Below, piece after piece: positions 1 to 12,057 of a DNA stretch of 64,000 nt. Below the pieces are notes generated by a model. That model was not told where the DNA came from and ran no database searches. It saw nothing but the letters and a program-made list of their open reading frames with translations. The stretch is from Dichotomocladium elegans (Eukaryota; Mucoromycota; Mucoromycetes; Mucorales; Lichtheimiaceae). Made by a program: the position numbers and the translations under genes. Location of the stretch: positions 806,001 through 870,000 of the forward strand of contig JAIXMN010000006.1 in NCBI GenBank assembly GCA_025716815.1, given 5' to 3'. Position 1 is the stretch's first letter, and the number at the start of each line of letters is the position of its first letter.

Positions 1-1640
1 CAGTAACGGATGCAATAACAGTCATTACCACTGTGCACGCACAACAGAAGATACTTCCGGCAATAAGCGTCGGCCGCCGGCCCCAATGGTCGATCTATGA
101 AGATCCTCTGTTATTTGAACAAACATATGTCTTGTTTTTTTCTTGCATCGTCGCTTACATATATCATTGGTGGAATTGTGAAAATCAGATTGATAACACC
201 GCTGATCCCGTTAGCTAGTAAACGATACCCAGTGCAAGGTTAAGACTGCCCAATAAATCAGTTTTTATGAATCCGAGGTAGTTACCCAAAAGTGCACTAT
301 GACGACCTTTGATCCCACTCGCTTGGAAGAGCCCTGGTGCATATAAACTATATGAGAAATGATATGTTATTCCAAAGAAATTGCATGATTTAGTCAAGTA
401 AAGTTTACAAAAGCGTGCTGGCTCCCGTTAATTGTTGGAATATTTGGGCGGCCATACCGAGGATCAGCCGCTTTAAATTGTTTTCAGGACCCTTTTGAAA
501 TAATCGGCAGTAATGCTTTGATCCGTATTTTTCCTCAAAACGAATGCTCTGCTTGATCTCGATATACTCCATCAAAACATCTGGGTGATTGGTTGAACCA
601 TCGCCGCGAGTGACTGCAAGTGACTCGAGTGCTTTCTGGTCATTGTGCTTGTAGACGAGGTATCTCGGGCTACATGCGTCAAGTAGATAATCAATACCGT
701 AGTCGGCAATCGTGAGAGTGCAGAACGCTTATTTGTTTGAAATGTAACCTTCTTGGTAAACCAAACGTTATGGCAAGGTATATGAATGCAGGAATAAGAG
801 GTAATCCCAAAGCTAGTCTGAAAAGTAGCGTGCCCGTTCAGCTACGGTCACTTAATCAAAAGACCTATCGTGTTTGTGCCTACCTCCATGAACTTGATCC
901 CTTCAGGTCCAATACACCATAATCAACCCAGTATGCAGCACAGATCCCCAGTGTTATCGCGAACTGTTGGATGGACACTATCCTTCCTCGCATTTCCTTT
1001 GGTGCTATCTCCGATTGGTCTAATGTCATCCGTATCAGCAATATTTTGATATGTCCCGATATGACCTACATAATGGAACAACCATAGAAAGGGCACTAAT
1101 CCAGTTGCTCATTAAAAGCCTGCTTCATCAGCTTATATCCGTAACATCTTTTTGTCTTACCCAACACTAATGCCCGTAATCACGCGGCCCGCATATAACT
1201 TATCAGCGGCATCCGCGCCTGTAAGGAGTACCTCCCCTGCTATAAAAAGAGTGGTGCTAGCAGCTATTACTCCATGACGTCCGATTAGGTCTGCAAGATA
1301 ACCCGCTGCAAGCGAGCCTGCCACTGCGCCAGCCATGAGTACACTAGTGAAGGACTCCAAGTTCTTGACACTCCCGATTTCTTTTTGAAAATTGGACATG
1401 GTAAGAATGCCGGGAAAGACGCCAAACTGATAACTTCAATGTATCTGCGTATCAGCACATGAACAAACGTGACACAGAATTATCACCCAACCTACCCGAA
1501 CTTATAAAAGGTGGAAAAGCGAAAAGAAGTCAGTCTATTTTCTCTCTTTCTTCAACATCATCACCATTCCGAAGTTTTGACTTGCCAAGAATCCTCCGAT
1601 AGCCATACAGCTATATGATAATATGTACATTTGTAAATCC
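1..1640 (-). CDS. MFS sugar transporter, 3' end cut off by window edge
   Basis: Sugar/H+ symporter of the major facilitator superfamily (Sugar_tr type), expected in the plasma membrane. Reading right to left, the exons join in frame: 1161 upward (FPGILTM, AGYLADLIGRHG), mini-exon 1095-1070 (SALSMVVPLY), 1019-884 (SEIAPKEMRGRIVSIQQ), 817-749 (ALGLPLIPAFIYLA), 669-409 (SPRYLVYKH, FQQLTGAS), 347-286 (YAPGLFQASGIKG), 214-159 (NGISGVINLIFTIPPMIY) and 94-1 (DHWGRRPTLIAG). These are the family signatures in the correct order, including both R-x-G-R-R/H loops and the QQLTG motif. The first exon, near 1560-1640 (AIGGFL), and the start codon are uncertain. The last membrane helices lie beyond position 1. 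No stop interrupts the proposed coding path, so the gene looks intact. The substrate cannot be told from sequence. Confidence 0.85.
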
Positions 1641-1957
1641 ACAACAACGTATCCGTAAATATGGAGGATATGATCCCTGGTGAGCTTTACCTCGAGACGA
1701 GATACACCCTGGTTTTCATCGATAGCATGGGCATCATTCTTTTGAAGTAGGAGAGCCCATAGGTGCTGTTGCTTCCCGCATGGGATGGAGTTGACGCCAG
1801 CGTCAAGGTTCTGTGCGGGGAAACTGAGGATGGCAGAATGAATGATTGGTCGGATGACAATGTATAGATAGCACAAGAGAGAAAAGGCTGGTTGTAGAGG
1901 GAAATAGCTGGTACGGTGAGCACAGCGCTTAAGATGAGGAAGTGAAAAAAAAGAACT

Positions 1958-2344
1958 ATGGCCACCGCTTGTAAAGACGTGGAATCTGACGGACAAGTTC
2001 TAGTGAAGGTATGTGAAACCCTTGGTGAAGGAGGAGTATCAATTTCCTCGTACACTTTGACATTAGATCAAAAGACTGGGAGCTCTCACATGGGCAGATT
2101 GCTTTTAAGACGCGGGAATGATGTATTTTTTACTTTTGGCGGGGTATTGCGGGATGCCAGAGCCCGTGTTACACATCTAGCGGTCAATGGCTTCGATCTC
2201 CCGCCCATGTTGCCGCACCCCACTTTTCCTGGGGCCAATGCTCAAGGACCAACTGCGGCATTGACCAGAAAGAGGAAAGAATATTACGCTCGCGTGTCGG
2301 GGTATCAAAATGACAAAGATGTAATAAAGATGGAAACGTCCTGA
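1958..2344 (+). CDS. hypothetical 128-aa ORF, doubtful
   Basis: An uninterrupted ATG-initiated frame with a reasonable start context (ACTATGGCC) and ordinary composition, divergent from the sugar transporter. I recognise no domain. The opposite strand is also open over 2177-2515 and upstream to about 2560, where it reads LVPDNVYPPEGRLRRMLRLK, a coding-like sequence. The real gene, if there is one, could therefore be on the minus strand, or the stretch could be a relic. Nothing else in 1640-2950 looks like a gene. Confidence 0.25.
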   Translation: MATACKDVESDGQVLVKVCETLGEGGVSISSYTLTLDQKTGSSHMGRLLLRRGNDVFFTFGGVLRDARARVTHLAVNGFDLPPMLPHPTFPGANAQGPTAALTRKRKEYYARVSGYQNDKDVIKMETS

Positions 2345-2956
2345 AGTTAGGATATAAAGACTTGGGAAAGCCAGCCAACTTGGGCTGATGTTTCTTAATA
2401 AATACTCTGGAGTTACGCTAGCATTGTCGGCATAAATTAACCCATGTTTGTACTTTCGTTTGAGGCGCAACATTCTTCTGAGCCTGCCTTCTGGAGGGTA
2501 AACATTATCGGGCACGAGCCTAGAACCCAGGCCCGTTTCGACGATCGGGAAAGATAATGAGGAGAGTAGGGCCGAATTTAGGATTTTATCTCATGTGCAT
2601 ATGGCGAAAGAGGTCGAAATGCTTTATGACTACAACTACCATGTTAATTAGCATAAAATACGCTCATGATGTGAGCGGCCAGTTCGGGATGCGTGGTCCT
2701 ACCAGAATGATGAGAATCTTAGTCACAGTAGAAAGACGAAGCAATATCGCCCGAAGTATGTGCTTGCACATGAAGGGCAGCGTGAAAGGGCAGGCATACC
2801 CAATGTGAAGAAAGTAGCGGTTCCCCAAATCTGCCGGGGACAGGTCAGGCGATTCCCGGGAAGGCATAAGATTGGTTCCTCAGTGATTTAGTCCTTCCTG
2901 TGGCTGATATTTAAGCACGGCCATTTTTCTAGCCCTCTCTTTCATCCTTAAATCAG

Positions 2957-3788
2957 ATGCTACATCTCTGCGCTATGACAACAACGATAACCAAATCCAA
3001 TTCTGCCGCTGCCTCACCAACTTCATGTTCTGAAAAAACACGACTTTTACCGATAAGGAATAACAACCGACATCGCAATACCCACTCGGATGTTCCTCTC
3101 TTGTCATCCTCTCCTACAAAGCCGGGTGTCTTCATCACCGTTATGACCAAAAGACATCATGTCAGTCATCATCAGTTCGCAGGACCCCGCCCTTTACCAA
3201 GTGTATTAACGGGTACGCAAAACAACGAGATGGAGAAATGACAATCCAATATGCTTATCTGAAAAAAAAGATTTCTTCACACTCACGCTATGTGATCTGA
3301 TGCCCTGTCGCACGAAGCAAGAGGCAGAGCCATTCACAGTACCTGGTCTCCTTGGATTTGTCCAGCGCGTAACCACCGAAGTAGGAGTTTCATGCCACGA
3401 AGCTGTGGTGGCATTAATCTATATAGAACGCTGCAAAAAAGCATTACCAAAGAATGCTATTGGTGACAAAGGTCGGTGCTTTTTGCGTCTGAAGGATGTT
3501 ACAAGAAGACTAACATTTGTATGTTTGTTTTCTTTAGATACTGCACATCGAATATTCGTTGCTTCGGTCCTCGTCGCATGCAAATTCCTACAGGGAACTA
3601 CTTGGTGCCATCCTACACAATCTCCACTGACGAATGCACGGATGGCGAAAGCATGTTCTATTTACTCTCTCGAACAAGTTAACCAACTCGAGCGATCTTT
3701 CCTTAATCTCATCAAGCACAGATGCTGGGTAGACGAAGAAATTGTCCAGGAATACCTATCCAACCATCGGCAGGATTTACTGTTGTAA
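2957..3788 (+). CDS. Pho80/PCL-type cyclin
   Basis: Regulatory cyclin of the Pho80 family, predicted to bind a Pho85-like cyclin-dependent kinase (phosphate, morphogenesis or cell-cycle control). Three exons join in frame: 2957-3212, 3271-3471 and 3538-3788. The N-terminal ~85 residues are Ser/Thr-rich and not conserved. The cyclin box follows: a first helix (PGLLGFVQRVTTE), then ALIYIERC, then across the second junction TAHRIFVASVLVACKFLQ, the most diagnostic stretch. The C-terminal helix contains LEQVNQLERSFLNLIKHRCWV. Total length, about 235 residues, suits the small PCL cyclins. A second in-frame ATG at 2975 is an alternative start. A TATTTAAG box lies about 50 bp upstream, near 2908. Confidence 0.8.
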
Positions 3789-5030
3789 ATGTTTGCCTTC
3801 ATATTCTACCTAACGATGTTTCTTATAGTAACTTCCCTCCCCATCGTCTGTAAATAACATAACCCTAGTCCATATCCTCTGTTCTTTCTGTATTAAAGTC
3901 GCCTTGTTGTGTTTTATTCCTCAAGTGAAACCTAGTCTGTCTATGCCGATTTGAGTGACTTTATGGACACAAGGACTGCGTGGTATCTCACGCTGAAAGA
4001 GAGAATCCAGGAATCTCAAGGGAAAAGCCATCATCAGCAGCGATCACTGATAAAAATGCGCTATGATATACGCGTGGTCCAATGCTCGGATCCCACCCGA
4101 AGATCCTAGCCAGATCAGACGAGCTGCTATTTTGTGTGCGGCTATACTTTATTTTGTTCTTTGGGGATACCGCGTGCACCTAACAGAAATAGGAATTTTC
4201 GAGGGCGCGTGCCTATCAAACTGCGCCAATGAATTACACGTATCTTGCAAAAAGGGAGGTGTTACTAAAAAAGGAAAATAAAGCAGGCTTCGAATATGGC
4301 ACATGAGCCGGCTCTGGAGAGGGGCGCGTGATCGTACTTGTCGAAACAATCACTGTATTGCGTTATCACGGTGATGGGAAGCGGAAGAGAGTGAGAGCTG
4401 CGCATGATGTAAGATGCTTTAGGATGTTAACTCACATGCTATTGCATACAGTGTGCATATACTTTTCTGGATATATATATCGGGACGAGCATAAGGAAAA
4501 ACACGCAACCTATTGGTATGATCAGCGACCAATATCTTTTCTGGATATTCAGTAAATAATTTCTGCCAAACTTGATGATAACTGCTAACACATATCGCAT
4601 CTTATGCTCACGCTTATCTATGATAGGCTCTAAATACTTGTTTCATTTGGGCGGTATGTTTCCTATCTAAAAACTTTTGTCTTCTTTAACAGCATTCTCA
4701 AAGTTTCGAAGGATGGTAACTCACTAGACTGTATCTCATACCTTAATATGATCAGAAATACAAAGCCTGAAGCAATGACTTGAGGAAAAAGCATGGATGC
4801 CATGCTGTCAAGAGAAAGTCATACAAACTATATACTTTGATATCGTCAGACTGCGAACTGCTGATGATAACTGTAAGGAAAGTTTCTTTTTTGGAGTATG
4901 CTTTCGGGACTTCTGCTTTGGAGAGCAGTAAAAAAGTTTCAGCTGCAACCGGCAAGCCTGTCCAAGCCACCAGAAATTTCTGAAAAGTCCTGCAAAGTCG
5001 TTCTGAGGAAAAGACAGCAGCTCTACTTCA
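3789..5030. other. intergenic, no supported gene
   Basis: About 1.2 kb of AT-rich DNA between the cyclin and the SRP40-like gene. Short open frames occur on both strands, but none shows domain similarity or exon-like continuity. The 3' side should hold the promoter of the SRP40-like gene. Confidence 0.5.
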
Positions 5031-6986
5031 ATGTCTCTGGAATCTCTCGTGTACTCATTCCTCAAGGCAAATGGCCATGCCGAGGCAGCCGAACTTATTA
5101 GAAAAAAGAATCCTAAAGTAATATTGTCTGCTTTCTGGAATATACTCTCCTATACTATTTCCATTAACCCAAGAATTATAGGCAGCAACCGAGAAATCTG
5201 AGAAAAGCCTCGAAGAGATCTACAAGCATTTCTCAAAGTATGTCATTTGCTTGATTTATCGGATATTTGTCATTGATCTAACGCTATTCGCTCCCTTAGC
5301 TCGAAATCGGATTCTTCTTCTAGCGAAGATTCTGAAATGAAAGACGTTAAGAGCGACTCTGATTCCGATTCCGATTCCGATTCTTCAAGCAGCAGCGATG
5401 ACTCATCGTCGTCCTCGAGCGAAGAAGAGAAGTCCTCTTCTGAGGACAAAGATGAAGAAATGAAGGAGGCCAGCGATTCTTCGTCAAGCGACAGTGACTC
5501 ATCCTCATCCTCTAGTGAATCTGAGTCTGAAGAGGAGAAGAGCAGCTCTTCGGACAGCTCAAGCGATTCTTCATCGTCGTCAAGTGACTCTGAATCCGAC
5601 GCTGAGCGTGAGGCCGAGGATAAGAAGGAGAGTGAGGTTAAGAAGGAAGAGTCCGACAGCTCCAGTTCTAGCTCCAGCGAGTCCGAGTCTGAAGATGAGA
5701 AGGAAGATAAGAAGGAATCCAGCAGCAGCAGCAGCAGCTCCAGCTCCAGCTCCAGCTCGAGCGAGTCCGAGTCCGAGTCTGAAGACGAGAAGGAAGATAA
5801 GAAGGAATCCAGCAGCTCCAGCTCCAGCTCCAGCTCCAGCTCCAGCTCCAGCTCCAGCTCCAGCTCCTCCAGCTCCAGCTCGAGCGAGTCCGAGTCCGAG
5901 TCTGAAGATGAGAAGGAAGATAAGAAAGAATCAAGCAGTAGCAGCAGCTCCTCTAGCTCCTCCAGCTCCAGCTCGAGCGAGTCCGAGTCCGAGTCTGAAG
6001 GTGAAAAGGAAGATAAGAAGGAATCAAGCAACAGCAGCAGCTCCTCCAGCTCTTCCAGCTCCTCCAGCTCCTCCAGCTCCTCCAGCTCCTCCAGCTCCAG
6101 CTCCAGCTCGAGCGAGTCCGAGTCCGAGTCTGAAGATGAGAAGGAAGATAAGAAGGAATCAAGCAGCAGCAGCAGCTCCAGCTCCAGCTCCAGCTCGAGC
6201 GAATCCGAGTCTGAAGATGAGAAAGAAGATAAGAAGGAATCCAGTAGCTCCAGCTCCAGCTCCAGCTCCAGCTCCAGCGAATCTGAGGATGAAAAGGCAG
6301 AAGTAGCTAAAAAGGAAGAGTCTAGCAGCAGCAGCGATTCATCATCTTCCAGTGAGTCCGAAGACGAGAAGGACGAAGATGTCGAGATGAAGGAAGCCTC
6401 GTCTTCATCGTCGTCGAGCGACTCCGATTCCAGCTCATCAGATGACGATAGCGAGGATGAAGATCAGAAGGCGGGTAACGAGAGCGGCTCTGAAGCTGAC
6501 AGTGAGTCCAGCGACTCAGAGGACAGCGACGACGATAACAAAAAGTCTGCTGAGAAGAAGGACAGCGATTCCAGCTCGTCATCTTCGAGCAGCGACAGTG
6601 AGAGCGACAGCGACAGTGATGCCAAGACTAAGGAGACTTCTACGGCTGATAACCAGAAAGATGAACCGGCCGTTGTTGCTGGCACTAAGCACAAACTGGA
6701 TGAAGCTGCTCTTCCCGATAATAAGAAGAAGGTCTCTGCACGCAAGCCAGGTGTTCCTTTTCAACGTGTCCGACCTGAGGAAGTTGAATTCTTGGATGAG
6801 CGTTTGAAAGATAACACCTATGTAACAGCAGTTGGTGCAGACGAGAATTCATATGGTTGGAAAGCCCATGTCGATCTCATCAAGACACGCGGCGATAAGT
6901 TCCGTGCAGAGAAGAATAAGAAGAAGCGGGGCTCGTATCGCGGCGGCCAGATCACCATGGAATCTCGCAGTATTAAGTTTGACTAA
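5031..6986 (+). CDS. SRP40/Nopp140-like nucleolar protein
   Basis: Nucleolar phosphoprotein of the Nopp140/SRP40 family, a chaperone linking snoRNPs to the nucleolus. Exons 5031-5117, 5182-5237 and 5300-6986 join in frame. Exon 1 gives an N-terminal LisH motif (SLESLVYSFLKANGHAEAAE), as in Nopp140. The middle ~430 residues are blocks of 10-30 serines separated by acidic/lysine linkers (ESESEDEKEDKKES), the expected CK2 substrate repeats. The last ~85 residues (from KPGVPFQRVRPEEVEF to GGQITMESRSIKFD) are the SRP40 C-terminal domain, which fixes the family. Serine runs are written largely as AGC-TCC alternation, so the tract is a hexanucleotide repeat prone to slippage. The antisense strand is open for 253 codons as a by-product. 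Confidence 0.93.
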
Positions 6987-7288
6987 CACAAAAGCATCAT
7001 TAGCATTTTTTCACGACCGCACATCTCGACAGCGGGAAAAGCATCTTCCTATTTGTTTTCTCTTCTCTCTATTCTATAGATTACATCTCTCCTCCCACAG
7101 TCCCATAGCACTACAAGCCCTCAGCTCCCCATCTGAACTTGTTTTAGATGTATATCGCACCATATGTTCCTTTTAATAAATCATGGTGTTTATTGTTCTA
7201 TTTGAGGTGGGATATCTCTTACACTTAGCGTACATGAACATATGGCGCTACAGCAATTACCATTAGTGTAGGTGGAATTTTATTGCAG

Positions 7289-10200
7289 CTAACCTAGCAC
7301 ACGAAATAGGGGTGATTTCCAAACATCCCAATCCGACTCTTGATTAGGGTTACCGAATATCCTCAGTGCTGATAAACGTAGATGGTACTCTCCTGGCGGA
7401 ACTGAGTGAAGGGTGCTGCTTCCATCAGGACCGGTCTTCAGATAACCTCCGTGCCATTCATATACGTATTCAAAATCTTCATAGCTATTGTCGTTGCGTG
7501 CAAGCCATTCCTCGTGTATGCGTGGTAAAACCCCAATCACACCAGCACCTTTGCTGGCTACCAGTTCAGTTTTGAGTATGCTTGTCGGGTTGCCAATACG
7601 CAGATACAGGTACAGAGCTTGCTTCCGGGAGAAATCAAATGACGGCTTCTTTCCAAGAGGCATGCCATTTCGATCACCAATGAAAGGATAGCTATCCTAT
7701 TTGATTTAAAAAGAAAAAGAAAAGAAAACAACGATTATTACTTGGATACCCTGGATAGTTTTGTCCCAATCTACGCATCCACACTCACTTACGTCTCTTT
7801 CAAAGATAGGTAGATCATATTGATTCCCAAGCGCACCAAAGTACGGGATATGAACCGAATTGTTTTTCAGGTCGCTGACGCCAATGTAACCTCCATAGAT
7901 TAGATGCGAATCCTTGGCGGGATATTTGGGCTGTTCAAAGATGAGATGGACAGTTGCTGTCGAATGACTCCCAATCGCAATACGCTCTGGATGAAATATT
8001 ACGCGAGCATCGGATCGGACATATTGTGGCCGATGCACTGGCACCGCGGTCTCAGAGAGATTATATCCTAAAGTCCGCAGATGATCACATGATGTTAAAA
8101 AGGAACAATGCAATGTTATCAGTTTCGTATATACATATACATACCAAGAATACCAGCGGCAGGGTGATGAGAAAGTGTAAAGACTTTCTTGACTTCATCG
8201 TCATTCCGAATGGTGATTGACATATTCTTGATGAAAAACGCGGTATCATTTAGTGCTATCTTGCTCGGGTTTACAGAGAACGTGCTATGAATGGCATTGA
8301 AGATCTGGTAATCAGGATAAACGTATTGCCATGTAAGATGTAAAAGAAAAAATTGATCAAGGTCCATTGACTGTAAAACATACCTGGACAAGGCCAGCAC
8401 CTTGCTTTGCAGGCGATTCTAAAATAAAATCATCGAAGGAAGTAGAAGCGGACGGCATCGCATAATTGAGAAGCGAGGAAGCCACCGACTTCCTGTCCTG
8501 AGATTGACCCTTTGCTTCCATGAACAAGGCCAAGCATCCGGTAATGTATGGCTAATCCAAGGCAAATAAGCACTTTTTGCCTTCTTTTTCTTCAATGGGA
8601 AATTCACTTTTTGGAGCGCACTTACTGTTGCCATACTAGTACCGCTCATTGTCATGTAGGCGCCTACATGGGGGTTGGTTGGTATTGACCCGACTTGTTG
8701 ATATTTTTGATCTGCTCTGTACTAACCTAGATTGACCGGGTATGTTGAAAAAATAGAACCACCTACAGCTGCAATATCGGGTTTGATATGAAGCTGATAG
8801 ATCATATAAGTATCTAGGGCTTCCAACTGTATCAAATAAGTTAACAAACCTCGGGATCCGGTCCCCACGTCGAGAAACTGCAAAATGATAGAGCACCTGT
8901 GTAAATCGGGTGGTTCTGACTCTATATACATATCAAAATGCTTACATCGATGGTCTACCACCAGTAGGAACTTCGATGAATTGGTCACTGAATAGAATGG
9001 TAGCATTGGCTTTTGACAACTTGAAAAGTTGATTGGCTATTGTCCCGTGTACTGACACAACAGGAATATGGATGTCTGGATACTTTGTCAGGTCAACTTG
9101 AAAACCCTCTTCGGCAAGACCCGCGTCTATCACGACCCCGATAGCACCCGCAATTTGTGCTTGCATTGCTTTGTAACCAAAATCGCATAGGCCTGGTCGC
9201 ACTAGCACAACTTTATCTGTTAGGTTCTGCTGGATAGAGCCACATGTATCTTTTGGAGTCGTGCGTGTGAAAGTTCGGTCCTTAGGGACTCCATCGAGCG
9301 GCTCGAGAAAAGCAGTAAATGGCAGCGAGGTCCTGTTCATTGGGAATTTGCTTTTCCCGTTTGACGTCGTGTATTCTACGTTATAGCTTCCAATGTTGGA
9401 ACAAAATCATATATATAAAATTATACAGAGTGTGGGGAAACGGGAATTTTTACCGAATGGACCAAACTCGACTGCTCCTTGACTGACATTGAACGCATGG
9501 CCGAATTTAACTGTATTATCAAAAGATGCAACAGCTACCACGTTTTTGCCGATTGCTGGAGAAGGTGTACGTGCTAGTCCTGGAGGGATGTGTGGGATTT
9601 GTAGTGTGTATATTGCACTGACTGAGACATCTACCATTCAGGTAATTGGTACGTACCATCACGACCTTCATTGCCTTGCGCTACGATCACCAAAACTCCT
9701 CGATCTGCGATATTTGACAGGGCTACTGCTAGCGGATCCTTTTTTGTTTTAACCCCAGAGTGGGGTTTTAGCATGGGAACAAAATTGTGGGGCCCACTTT
9801 TTTTTTTTTTTTTTTTTACCTCTTCCCAAGCACTCACGCCACCCCCTACTGATAAATTAATAATATCCATCCCCGCTTTCACCGCCATCTCACTAGAAAA
9901 AAAAAATAGTTCGTAAACAAAGCACCCCACCCTAAACTGGTCGTGGCACATACGCTGCCATGAGAATGATGTCGTCGTCAGTATCACCGTGACACCCGAA
10001 GATCCTAGCAGAGATTAAGTTGATGATTATTCCCACGGTGTTTGAGTAGCAATTTACCTCCACGCTCCAAGCGTGGCCCCAGGGGCGACGCCTTCGAAGC
10101 CTTTGGCGGTATCGTTTGCAGCGATGATTCCGGCCACGTGAGTTCCATGACCATCACATGTGTCGCTAATGTGGGAGGGAAGCATCTCAGAAATACCGCC

Positions 10201-11029
10201 CCATCTTCCGCTTAACAATGAAGCAAGGTTCCGAAAACTTACATCGGATCTTCATCTGGAGTTGTCTTCCCTTCAACTAAAATAGGGTGCAATTTTAGTT
10301 CCCTTTGTTACACTTCTTGTAGGATAAAAACTTACCATCGTAGGAATCTCCCACCAGATCATAGCCGTATGCGACTTGGCAATCAGGCTAAAATCAAACA
10401 GAACAGAACCAAATAAAGTTAGTGGGGGCGGGAAACGAATGGGAAGAAAAATAATTAAGCACCCCAAAGCAACCGCCAAGAGCGGAGTGTGTATAATCGA
10501 TGCCTGTGTCTAATATTCCGATTTTGATGCCTCTGCCGGACCATCGTTCCTCCTTGGCCCGATCGACACCAGTAAGCGCGTGAGCTGCATGGAGGTTGGG
10601 GCGACCGGCGAATTTGTGGGACTCCATCCTCTGCACGCGTGGCCGTTTATACACTTTCCCTGGCCAATACCGCCGGACATATGGACAGGACTGAAGTGTC
10701 TGAGACAAGAAGACGGAAGGGCGGAATTCGATAGCAGCAGTGCCATTCCCCGCGTCCGCCAGATGCCGCATGGCTTCCGAATCATCGGGCAGATCGATAG
10801 ACATGCCATTCATAATATCATTGAACCTATACCGTACGGTCACATTTACGCCATGGTTCTCCAGATAGCGTAGAAAGGCGTCCTGTTCAGCCTGGGTTGC
10901 ATTGGAACTCGCTCCGGGGGGCGTCTGAAACTGAACGGTGTAACGCTGACTGTGCTCCCTGCCTAAACAATTCGCCACAAGGGCGAAACAGATGAAAACA
11001 GTGGCGCAAAAACGGCCGTAATGAGGCAT
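7289..11029 (-). CDS. secreted subtilisin-like serine protease (S8, Vpr/C5a-peptidase type)
   Basis: Extracellular endopeptidase with about ten exons. The start is taken at ATG 11029, followed by a hydrophobic signal peptide (FCATVFICFALVANCLG). An I9-like propeptide follows (YTVQFQTPPGA). The catalytic triad is complete: Asp in IKIGILDTGIDYTHS (~10490), His in DGHGTHVAGI (~10130) and Ser in MSGTSMAT (~8640). The oxyanion Asn lies in VAQGNEGRDG (~9680). A PA domain is inserted at ~8950-9340 (VLVRPGLCDFGYKAM; GAIGVVIDAG), as in Vpr-like subtilases. The C-terminal ~300 residues read as the Fn3-like (DUF1034) region (SITIRNDDEVKKVFTLSH; YGGYIGVSDL). The stop is at 7289. All key residues are present, so the protein is predicted active. 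Exon borders were not all resolved. Confidence 0.92.
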
Positions 11030-12057
11030 CAAGGGAAATATGAAAAGAAGGGAGAATTACGATGGAAAATTCAGGCTGTTGTGTTCGCAATACGCTTTTG
11101 ATCTCGTCGGTCTCCACACATTCCTGTCCAAGGGGGGGTGGAGCATTTTGTCCTCTTCTACTTTCCTTTCTCTGATGCCTGACATCAGGTCGGGTTAAAA
11201 TAGGCCTTGTGCTACGCGGTAGCATTGGTGATTTTCGTACATCCCGAAACCTGGATTTGAAAAGGTGTGCTATGATTGGGTGTTTTCTCAGGGGATAGAG
11301 ATATGCCATTTATGGTATACACGCAGTGGCTTATCAATTAGTCTCGTGATAGCCTTGTACGACACTGGACCTCAAACTACGAATGGGGTAAGGATGTCCG
11401 CCCCGCCCAGTACCTTGCGTTAGTATTGCAAATAGTCTCTTAGCCCAATCCGTAGTGCATGTGAAAACGGAAATGAAGACCATCGATTTAAGAACTGAGG
11501 AGGTTATGCAGTTGTTGCTACAAGCAGATCTCCCATTTTAGCGTGGATGATCGCAACAAAGTGCAAGTTCAAAGAGGTCGATTATGACCCCGCTCATACC
11601 GACCTTTTCTACAAGATTATCAACTTTGGTTAATTTTCCAACTTTGGTTCAATAGGTGTGACAGAAGACTGATGGAAGACATGTTCTTGTCAACGTTTCT
11701 CTCACGCGAACTATGTAAACAAAACTAGCTTTCCACAAATGTTTACAGTGATCAAGTGTTTTAGTCTCTGGCGGCGACCTAATTACCGATGTTTCTAGTT
11801 AATATTTAACAGGATGTTATCGGGTGCCTTTTTTTTTTCGCGTAATAATTAGCTTGGGGGAGAACCGACTGCACCATTCATATTTATCGTAGTCGACCAA
11901 TTTGGAAAAACGCAATAACTTTACCTTGCGTCGCTTAAACGTATAAATACAGCCCTTACGCCTCCCCTTTGTTTTCGCCACATTTTTCCCGCCTTTTTTC
12001 ACCTTCTCTCCCCCAACTCCCCCCCATCAATAACCACCGGGCCCTCTCCATCTCAAC
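11030..12057. other. divergent promoter region, no gene
   Basis: Shared upstream region of the protease (-) and the amino-acid transporter (+). Only short non-conserved frames are present. The only element I can point to is the TATA box at 11942. Confidence 0.5.
11942..11949 (+). promoter_or_regulatory. TATA box of the amino-acid transporter gene
   Basis: TATAAATA about 110 bp before the ATG at 12058, followed by a pyrimidine-rich stretch (11962-12050) typical of fungal transcription starts. Inferred from position and consensus. Confidence 0.55.

Noticed and set aside
2177..2560. Minus-strand frame with LVPDNVYPPEGRLRRMLRLK
   Set aside because: Coding-like but short, overlapped by an equally open plus frame, and with no family match; not enough to call a gene.
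5270..6031. Minus-strand 253-codon ORF
   Set aside because: It is the antisense shadow of the Ser/Glu repeats in the SRP40-like gene, whose exons and C-terminal domain are secure.
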